64,000 nucleotides of DNA, taken from the NCBI RefSeq assembly GCF_000746845.1, contig NZ_KN050846.1, positions 2,682,963-2,746,962 of the forward strand. The letters are read 5' to 3'. A program made the translations under genes and the position numbers. This DNA is from Altibacter lentus. Its GTDB lineage: Bacteria; Bacteroidota; Bacteroidia; Flavobacteriales; Flavobacteriaceae. The notes beneath the pieces are model-generated. The model was not told where the DNA came from and made no database searches. It was given only the letters and a program-made list of their open reading frames with translations. Shown one piece after another: positions 8,221 through 15,700 of this stretch. Position 1 is the first letter of the stretch. Each line of letters begins with the position of its first letter.

Positions 8221-8536
8221 TTTTTTTTCTTCTTTTTCCCATTACCGTGGATGTGTTGTCTTTAGTATTGATTATTTTTTTTAGTTCAACTTTCTTTTGC
8301 TGGTCCAAAAGAAAGTTGCAAAGAAAAAGACCTTTTATCCTTTTCATAGGCATTTTGAAATGCTCACGCATTCCACACCAACGCAAAAACTCGGCGTTCA
8401 CTATGCTCACTGAATCTCCGAGCTTTTTGCGTTCTATGCTGATGAAAAGGATGAGTTAAATTGAAGCATTATGCTCTAAGATGTTTTCTGAGGCCGGATA
8501 GCCTTCTAAGAAGCAACCCGCTTATAGCGTATCGTA

Positions 8537-8590
8537 GGAAGCAAGCGTCGAATGGGATGGACGTTTCCCTTCTTTCCAATTTATTCACTA
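8537..8590. repeat. 54-bp repeat module, copy 3 of 3
   Basis: Same module as 1507-1560 with two visible differences near its right end. It is followed by CCTAAG-type short tandem repeats instead of the CACCATTCAC filler. Confidence 0.85.
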
Positions 8591-8673
8591 CTTAAAGCTA
8601 AATCCTAAGTCCTAAGCCCTAATTCCTAAGCCCTAATTCCTAAGCCCTAATTCCTGACTTTTCACCCTTCACC

Positions 8674-10902
8674 TTAAAAAGATACCGCCACTTTCCCTCT
8701 CAGATAAAAAGGTGTTCCCGGCGTGAAATGGATCTCTTCCATGGGGGCCGCTTCACTGAACAACCTGCTCTCGGTGGCGAACTGGGTTTCGTTCCATTGG
8801 GAGTCGAGCAGGTTCTCTACAATGATTCCGAAGGTCCAGTTGTCCCAGGCGTAAGAAACGTTGAGATCGGTAATAAAATAGCCTTCGGCTGTGATGGAAC
8901 CGTCCTCATTGGCAGGGCGGTCGCCTACTAAGCGGTAGGTGAGGGCGCCCGAGAAATTACCGAGGCCATCCACCAGGAGTCCGCCCGAGGAGGTGAGGTC
9001 CGGTGCCAGAGGAATAAGGTCTTCTCCTTCCGGGGCTTCGGTGCTGCGCGCATAGGTGTAGTTGACGTCGCCGTAGAGATACAACCAGTCATTCAGCTGA
9101 TAGCGGGCACCCACTTCCAGTCCCATACGTCGGGTCTTTCCGCTAGGTTCTACGATCCCGGCATCGCCTACGTATACAAATTCCTGCTCCAGGAACAAGC
9201 CCCACAGGGTGGCATTAAGGGCGAGTCGGTCGAGCGGTTTTACAATGGTCCCCAGATCGGCGCCATAGGCAGCCGGCAGGATGTCTTCGCCATTGTTGGC
9301 CACGACCACACGGGTGTCGTTGGAATGGAAGCCGATACCGGATTTTAGGAACAGCTGCCAGTTGCGGTTCACGGCGTAGATGGTGTTCAGTTTCGGACTC
9401 ACTGTTACCTTGGATTCACTTTGGGCATCGTAGGTTTCGCTGATCTTGTTCTCATAATCGAATTTGAAATAGTCCAGACGCAGTGCCGGATTGAATTTCC
9501 ACTTTCCGGTCTCGAATTCGGCATTGACGAACCCATAGGTGTTCACTTCGTCGACATCACCCAGGGCAACGCGATTCAAGGTGGTTTGCCTGTTCAGGGT
9601 ATTGGACAGCTCGATATCGTCTGCATTGTCGTAGCGGAACCCGATCCCCGATTGTAATTCCAGCTGCGTATTTCCACCCAGAGAAATGTTCTTCTTTTGA
9701 TACACGCTTTCGGCCCCTGCGATCATCCGGTCTTCTTTTTGTCGTATCTGATCGCCGTTGACCGGGTCTTCCAGAAAGAAGGTGAAATTGGAATACAGTT
9801 CGAAATCGTAGTGGGACAGGAAGGCTCGGGTCTTGAACTGCTGATCGTCATCGATCTTCTTGGTGTGTGCCACCAACAGATTGGTTCGACTGGTTTGTCC
9901 GCCTTCGGTGTCGTCTATGGCCCCGAAGCGACCGATCAATCCTTGGTCCACGGCGCGTTGCGGGATCTGTCCGCTGGCATCCCACTTGCTGGTGAAATAG
10001 GAAGCCGTTACATTGAGTTCCTGATCGGCGAACAGGTTGTAATTGTAGCGCCCCATCACGTTGATCCGATTGAAGTTTTGCGGGGAATTAAACGGACCGT
10101 CGGTGAGGTATACTTCCGAAGCGATATAGGCATTGCTTTTTTCTGAAGTCAGCACATTGAACATCCCCAAGAGTCGGGAGGCATTGAACTGTCCGGCTTC
10201 CAAAGAGACCTTGCTCTTGTCCAGGGTTTTCCGAAGACGCAGGTCCACAAAACCCGCCGTATTGAAATTCCCTTTGTCGGCGTAATAGGGTCCCTTGCCA
10301 AAGTGTACGTTCTCGATCGTTTCGGGAATAACGAAATGCAGATCGGCGTACCCTTGTCCGTGTGCATGACTTACCATGTTCACCGGCATTCCGTCCACAC
10401 TTAGGGCCACATCGGTCCCGTGGTCCACGTCGAAGCCACGCAGAAAGATCTGTTCGGCCTTTCCGCCGCCTGCGTGCTGTCCGATGATAAGGCCAGGGAC
10501 TTTACGAAGGATCTCCTGGGACGAATTCACCGGATTGGTCTGTACATCGACATCCACAATACGGCTAAGCGTAGTGATCTCTGAAGTGAGTACGATCTGG
10601 TCCAGCGATATACTGGACGTTTGCATGGACACCGTGACGCCTGAGTTAAGGTGATCCTGAGAGACCGTAAGCAGTTGCGTTTTGTACCCCAGGATCGAAA
10701 AATAGACCGAGTCTCCCGGGGAAGTATTGATAATGGTGAAGGATCCCGTGGCATCGGAATGGCTGTGTTGTCCTGTATCCTGATTGAATATGCCAACATC
10801 TTCGAGCGGTTGGTTTTGAGAATTGACCACTTTCCCACGCAGATTTTGCGCGAATAGCGGGGTTGCAACAAATATGCAACATGCGATATAGATATATTTC
10901 AT
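8674..10902 (-). CDS. TonB-dependent outer membrane receptor, probably for a metal ion, 742 aa
   Basis: Starts MKYIYIACCIFVATPLFAQ (ATG at 10900-10902); the frame is open further upstream but this start gives a proper signal peptide. Residues about 20-105 are a carboxypeptidase-regulatory-like domain (LRGKVVNSQNQPLEDV), followed by a plug domain (residues about 120-240, SSQEILRKVPGLIIGQ) and a 22-strand-type barrel ending in Phe. The plug has a His-containing loop, VSHAHGQGYADLHF. The family takes up siderophores, vitamins, sugars or metals using TonB energy. The His-rich gene directly upstream in the same direction suggests a transition metal such as zinc or copper, which is an inference. 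Confidence 0.88.
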   Translation of the reverse strand: MKYIYIACCIFVATPLFAQNLRGKVVNSQNQPLEDVGIFNQDTGQHSHSDATGSFTIINTSPGDSVYFSILGYKTQLLTVSQDHLNSGVTVSMQTSSISLDQIVLTSEITTLSRIVDVDVQTNPVNSSQEILRKVPGLIIGQHAGGGKAEQIFLRGFDVDHGTDVALSVDGMPVNMVSHAHGQGYADLHFVIPETIENVHFGKGPYYADKGNFNTAGFVDLRLRKTLDKSKVSLEAGQFNASRLLGMFNVLTSEKSNAYIASEVYLTDGPFNSPQNFNRINVMGRYNYNLFADQELNVTASYFTSKWDASGQIPQRAVDQGLIGRFGAIDDTEGGQTSRTNLLVAHTKKIDDDQQFKTRAFLSHYDFELYSNFTFFLEDPVNGDQIRQKEDRMIAGAESVYQKKNISLGGNTQLELQSGIGFRYDNADDIELSNTLNRQTTLNRVALGDVDEVNTYGFVNAEFETGKWKFNPALRLDYFKFDYENKISETYDAQSESKVTVSPKLNTIYAVNRNWQLFLKSGIGFHSNDTRVVVANNGEDILPAAYGADLGTIVKPLDRLALNATLWGLFLEQEFVYVGDAGIVEPSGKTRRMGLEVGARYQLNDWLYLYGDVNYTYARSTEAPEGEDLIPLAPDLTSSGGLLVDGLGNFSGALTYRLVGDRPANEDGSITAEGYFITDLNVSYAWDNWTFGIIVENLLDSQWNETQFATESRLFSEAAPMEEIHFTPGTPFYLRGKVAVSF

Positions 10903-11057
10903 TTTTTTTAATTGTATGGATTGATAGTTTGGTTCCGCTGCGGGAACACCTTTTAGTTGAAGAACACATAAGGCCATATCCATAGTTGTACAAGGTATAG
11001 CACCGTGTATCAGATAGTACACAGCGTATCCAAGCATACACCAAAAAGGAAAGATCC

Positions 11058-11528
11058 TTATGTATAAAAGGCCTGGGGAGGGGGTGTGGTCACGTCTTGT
11101 TCACGACCTGCATGAACCTTTTCGCGCCAGCCGATGGGCTGTATGGTGCGATAGGCAAGCAGTTGTGTGTGCGAATCTTGTTGCGGAAGGATGTGCTTAG
11201 GGAATTTGAATTCGACCGCAGGTTTCTCGGCATCCTCGGGAGTCTCTGCGAAGCCCAGGGCTGTTTTTATAAAGGACAGCAATTTATGCGAATGCGCATG
11301 TGCTGCCGGTGCTTCAGTGGGTGTCACTGCCATGACAGGAAGGTCGTGGTCGTGGTCTTCGTCGTCATCATGGTGGGTGTGTCCGATGTTTGAATGTACG
11401 TAGTGCGAAAAATGGTGCAGCAAGCTGAACACCTCATTGTGCAACGGACTTACTACATATACGGTGACCATTCCTATAAGAAAGGACTGTAACAGGAAGG
11501 CGCGTATGTGTGTTAAGCGTTGTTTCAT
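11058..11528 (-). CDS. Membrane-anchored histidine-rich protein, 156 aa
   Basis: One N-terminal hydrophobic segment (residues about 10-28, FLLQSFLIGMVTVYVVSPL) acts as signal or anchor. Residues 38-90 are strongly enriched in His and Asp (HHFSHYVHSNIGHTHHDDDE and DHDHD), typical of metal-buffering periplasmic segments. The C-terminal half is Pro-rich. The gene lies 155 bases upstream of the TonB receptor on the same strand and is probably in its operon. A role as a metal scavenger or sensor feeding the receptor is inferred from composition and position; no enzyme motif is present. Confidence 0.75.
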   Translation of the reverse strand: MKQRLTHIRAFLLQSFLIGMVTVYVVSPLHNEVFSLLHHFSHYVHSNIGHTHHDDDEDHDHDLPVMAVTPTEAPAAHAHSHKLLSFIKTALGFAETPEDAEKPAVEFKFPKHILPQQDSHTQLLAYRTIQPIGWREKVHAGREQDVTTPPPQAFYT

Positions 11529-11675
11529 GTACTATTCAAAGATATACTTGCTATACTACATACGGAATAAAAGGGGAGTAGGTTTTATTTTTTCTGAAGG
11601 ATTCCGAAAAGTTATGGAAGGTCTCTAAAATTGTAGCATTCTTTTTTTTAGAAAAAGAGCTGCTTACTAATAGTA

Positions 11676-12134
11676 TTAAAAGGTGATCTCTAAGGCTTCC
11701 GATCGTGAAGGACCGGGATTTGTTAACACTTTCTGAAGGTGCATCACATCCTTTACACCCTCCAGTTCACATAAATAGCGCGTCACGGCACAGAGACCTT
11801 CAAACAGAGTGTCCGTATGGGTAGGATGCTCGGGCTTGGTTTTATTACGTCCGAAAGGAACGGAATAACCGCAGCCTTTCAAAAAGACCGCTTCGGCAGT
11901 GAGTAATTCCTGAGGTGTGTAGCCGTGATACCGACGGCCCAGACGTTGATGGACCAGCCCGACATAATTGAGTTGTTGCGAACCATGCACATCGGTGAAA
12001 TGACGCCAGGTATCGGAATGGTCGCAGATATTTCCCACAGCGCATTGCCGGGCACATTCGGGGTGCAGCGTTCCCTCATGAAATGCCCGGTAGAGTTTGG
12101 TAAGGGCTTGTTCCAGACGTAGTGAAAGAGTCAT
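11676..12134 (-). CDS. Conserved Cys-rich protein, 152 aa (often mislabelled NqrF)
   Basis: A compact soluble protein with a conserved cysteine cluster near the N-terminus, HPECARQCAVGNICD (residues about 24-38), and another Cys in FLKGCGYSVPFGR. I recall close relatives across Flavobacteriia that databases name Na+-translocating NADH-quinone reductase subunit F, but no flavodoxin-reductase or 2Fe-2S ferredoxin domain is visible here, and the length (152 against more than 400) excludes real NqrF. The cysteines could bind a metal or iron-sulfur cluster. The function is unknown. It is a single gene facing a repeat island. Confidence 0.7.
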   Translation of the reverse strand: MTLSLRLEQALTKLYRAFHEGTLHPECARQCAVGNICDHSDTWRHFTDVHGSQQLNYVGLVHQRLGRRYHGYTPQELLTAEAVFLKGCGYSVPFGRNKTKPEHPTHTDTLFEGLCAVTRYLCELEGVKDVMHLQKVLTNPGPSRSEALEITF

Positions 12135-12302
12135 GATACCGGTTTTGTGGTATTAAAATACGAATTTTCTTTTTTTTATTAATGTTCTTAACTTTCTTTT
12201 AAACCATTCAAATGGGAAGCATGCGTCGAATCGTATGGCCAATTTTAATGCTAAGAAAACGTGATCCCTTCACTTTTCACTGCTCACTGTTCACCTACCA
12301 AT

Positions 12303-12328
12303 GTCATTCCGAATGCAATGAGGAATCT
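12303..12328. repeat. 26-bp repeat, copy 4 of 4
   Basis: Identical to the copies at 1717 and 8195. Its downstream T-rich tail has the CCCATCGCCG version also found at 2106, while copies 2 and 3 have the CCCATTACCG version. Confidence 0.9.
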
Positions 12329-12488
12329 TTTTTTTTCTTCTTTTTCCCATCGCCGGAAAAAGAAGCAAAAAGGTCTAGTCCTTACGATTCTTTTTCACCC
12401 GCCAAGTTTTTACTTCGCCACAAAAATAACTCGGTCCGCTTATGCGGCCCTCAAACAGATTTTTGTTATTCTCTCAGTTGCAAACGGC

Positions 12489-12599
12489 GGGTCCCGAAGT
12501 CGAATCGTATGGCCGGTTTGATTCTAAGAGACATTTATATAAAAGAAGAAGCCGTGTCACTTCGAGTGATGCCCTGATAGGGCATTGTATCGAGAAGTG
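12489..12599. repeat. 111-bp composite repeat ending in hairpin copy 6
   Basis: Second copy of 2246-2356, same length and near-identical. The hairpin at 12558-12599 has loop TGATA; the stem ATGCCC/GGGCAT is unchanged. Confidence 0.9.
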
Positions 12600-12710
12600 G
12601 TATAATCACTCTTCACCATTCACCATTCACCATTCACCATTCACCAATCACTACTAAATCCTAAGTCCCGGCTACGCCTCCTTCACCAACGAAACGCTAT
12701 GTTCAGAAAT

Positions 12711-12740
12711 AAAAAAACCGCTCCTAAGAGCGGCCTTTTC
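12711..12740 (-). terminator. Rho-independent terminator of the HYR protein gene
   Basis: On the minus strand: CCGCTC, loop TTAG, GAGCGG (12718-12733), then a run of seven T (12717-12711). It lies about 25 bases after the stop codon at 12760. Confidence 0.85.
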
Positions 12741-12759
12741 AAACACTTAAAATTAAAAC

Positions 12760-15700
12760 CTATTCTTTAATGACTCGTTTTGTGATCTGTTGTTTCCCGT
12801 TGCTGATAACGAACAGGTACGAAGCGCCGGCCAGGTTATGCATATCGATACGCATTTCGGTGGTCATGGTGCTTAGATCGATCGTACGGATCAAGCGTCC
12901 GTTGAGGTCGTAAATAGATACATCCTGTAACGGAATGAGCTTCGGATTGGCTAAGATCACGAATTCCTTCGCCGGATTCGGGTACATGCTCAGCGTGCCC
13001 ATCTCCAGTGTGATGTCGTTACCGCCTAACACGGTTTCCACCGTAAGTTCGAAGGTACAGGTCGCTACATTTCCATAAGCATCCTCTGCCGTAAGCGTAA
13101 TGGTGTATACACCATCAGGCAATTGCGTCCCTGCTGCGGGGGTTTGCGTTGTAATGGTCACCGGATCGGTACAATTGTCGGTAGCCGTTGCTTCACCCGT
13201 TGCAAAATAGTCGGGTACGGTATAGAACAGGTTGTCGGCTCCCGGATCTACGGTTTGATCGGCCGGACAGCTGAGTTCCGGTGCCAGATCATCGACTACG
13301 GTCACGGTGGCAAAACAGGTTGCCAGGTTTCCGTTCACGTCCACGGTAAACACTTGTACAGTAACAGGAGTTCCAATATCACTACAATCAAATTCGGTGA
13401 TGTCTACCGCCGAGGTTTCGATACCACAGGCATCGTCATTGCTCAGGATCACATCGGCCGGTGTAATGATCGCGGTACCGTCTGCGTCTAACGGAAGGGT
13501 GATGTCCATACACACAAGGTCCGGAGCGGTCACATCTTCTACTGTTACAATGGCGGTACAACTGGCCGTATTACCATTCACGTCGGTTACGGTAAGGGTC
13601 ACGGTATTGTCTCCCACATGGGAACAATCGAAGGTGTCAATATCCAGATCGTAACTTGCAATACCACAGGCATCTGTCGAACCGGCATCTACATCAGTTC
13701 CTGCTATGGTTACGGTACCGGCGGCATCCAGCTGCACGGTTATGTCCATACACATTACATCAGGAGCCGTTACGTCTTCCACGGTCACTACTGCGGTACA
13801 GGTGCTGGTATTGCCATTCACATCGGTCACGGTCAGGATCACGTTGTTAGGGCCTACATCGCTACAATCAAAATTGGTTTGAGAGGCGCTTATGGAAGCC
13901 ACCCCACAATTATCGGTAGAACCACCATCAATATCGGCTGCGGTAATGCTTGCATTTCCGAAGGCATCCAGCTGAATGGTGATATCCTGACATACAGCGA
14001 CGGCAGGTTCGTTATCGGTTACTGTAATAGTGAAACTGCAACTACTGGTATTGCCATTCACATCGGTAGCGGTGAAGGTAATGGTATTCACTCCTACAGG
14101 GAACATACTGCCGCTTGGTAAACCTGCGGTTTGTACTACGGAAGCCACACCACAGTTATCCAGTGCCAGTGCACCCGGGAATGTTACTTCTGCGAAACAA
14201 TCGCCCGGCGTGGTGCTCACGTTTATGTTTGAAGGACAGGCAATCACCGGCGCTTCGTTGTCTTCTACTGTGATCGTCATGGTACAGGTATCGGTCTGAC
14301 CGTTTCCGTCATTCACGGTCCATACTACCGTGGTTATTCCCAATGGTAGAACTTCTCCGGCTAAGGTAGCCGTTCCGTTGTAGTCGTTGGTAAGCGTACT
14401 GCTTGTACAGTTATCGGTAAAGGTCGCATCGAATTCAGTTCCCTGAACGGTGTAGTCACACACCCCCGGATCGGTGTCACGGGTGGCATTGGCTACGCAA
14501 GTAATGACAGGCGCTTCGTTGTCTTCTACTGTGATCGTCATGGTACAAGTATCGGTTTGACCGTTCCCGTCATTCACGGTCCATACTACTGTGGTTATTC
14601 CCAATGGTAGAACTTCTCCGGCTAAGGTAGCCGTACCGTTGTAGTCGTTGGTAAGCGTACTGCTGGTACAGTTATCGGTAAAGGTCGCATCGAATTCAGT
14701 TCCCTGAACGGTGTAGTCACACACCCCCGGATCGGTGTCACGGGTGGCATTGGCAACGCAGGTAATGACAGGTGCTTCGTTGTCTTCTACTGTGATCGTC
14801 ATGGTACAAGTATCGGTCTGGCCGTTCCCGTCATTCACGGTCCATACTACCGTGGTCACTCCCAATGGAAGTACATCTCCGGCTAAGGTAGCCGTACCGT
14901 TGTAGTCGTTGGTAAGCGTACTGCTGGTACAGTTATCGGTAAAGGTCGCATCGAACTCAGTTCCCTGAACGGTGTAGTCCCATACGCCCGGATCGGTATC
15001 ACGGGTGGCATTGGCTACGCAGGTAATGACAGGTGCTTCGTTGTCTTCTACTGTGATCGTCATGGTACAAGTATCGGTCTGGCCGTTCCCGTCATTCACG
15101 GTCCATACTACCGTGGTCACTCCCAATGGAAGTACATCTCCGGCTAAGGTAGCCGTACCGTTGTAGTCGTTGGTAAGCGTACTGCTGGTACAGTTATCGG
15201 TAAAGGTCGCATCGAACTCAGTTCCCTGAACGGTGTAGTCACATACGCCCGGATCGGTATCACGGGTGGCATTGGCTACGCAGGTAATGACAGGTGCTTC
15301 GTTGTCTTCTACTGTGATCGTCATGGTACAGGTATCGGTCTGACCGTTCCCATCATTCACGGTCCATACTACCGTGGTCACTCCCAATGGAAGCACTTCT
15401 CCGGCTAAGGTAGCCGTTCCGTTGTAGTCGTTGGTGAGCGTACTGCTTGTACAGTTATCGGTAAAGGTCGCATCGAACTCAGTTCCCTGAACGGTGTAGT
15501 CACACACCCCCGGATCGGTATCACGGGTGGCATTGGCTACGCAGGTAATGACAGGTGCTTCGTTGTCTTCTACTGTGATCGTCATGGTACAGGTATCGGT
15601 CTGACCGTTTCCGTCATTCACGGTCCATACTATGGTGGTCACTCCCAATGGAAGTACTTCTCCGGCTAAGGTAGCCGTACCGTTATAATCGTTGGTAAGC

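Larger units (their letters stand above)
8150..8673. repeat. Repeat island right of the IS3 element
   Basis: Continues the interrupted island: the 26-bp repeat (8195-8220), the T-rich segment with CCCATTACCG, a stretch around 8290-8340 (CTGGTCCAAAAGAAAG...AAAAAGACC), the 54-bp module (8537-8590), then a short tandem array of CCTAAGCCCTAATT units (about 8600-8652). No gene is supported. Confidence 0.75.
12135..12710. repeat. Repeat island before the HYR protein gene
   Basis: Holds a GTCGAATCGTATGGC copy (12225-12240), the 26-bp repeat (12303-12328), a T-rich segment with CCCATCGCCGGAAAAAGAAG also found at 2106, the 111-bp composite (12489-12599), and CACCATTCACC filler (12613-12650). No gene is supported. 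Confidence 0.75.

Noticed and set aside
8183-8459. Overlapping short open frames on both strands
   Set aside because: They consist of the 26-bp repeat and its T-rich tail shared with 1791-1890 and 12303-12345.
10149-11044. Additional minus-strand frames inside and upstream of the TonB receptor
   Set aside because: Out-of-frame shadows of the receptor gene; Arg/Ser-rich products without domains.
12613-12650. CACCATTCACCATTCACC run considered as a CRISPR-like array
   Set aside because: It is a short low-complexity tandem repeat without spacers and no cas genes are present.
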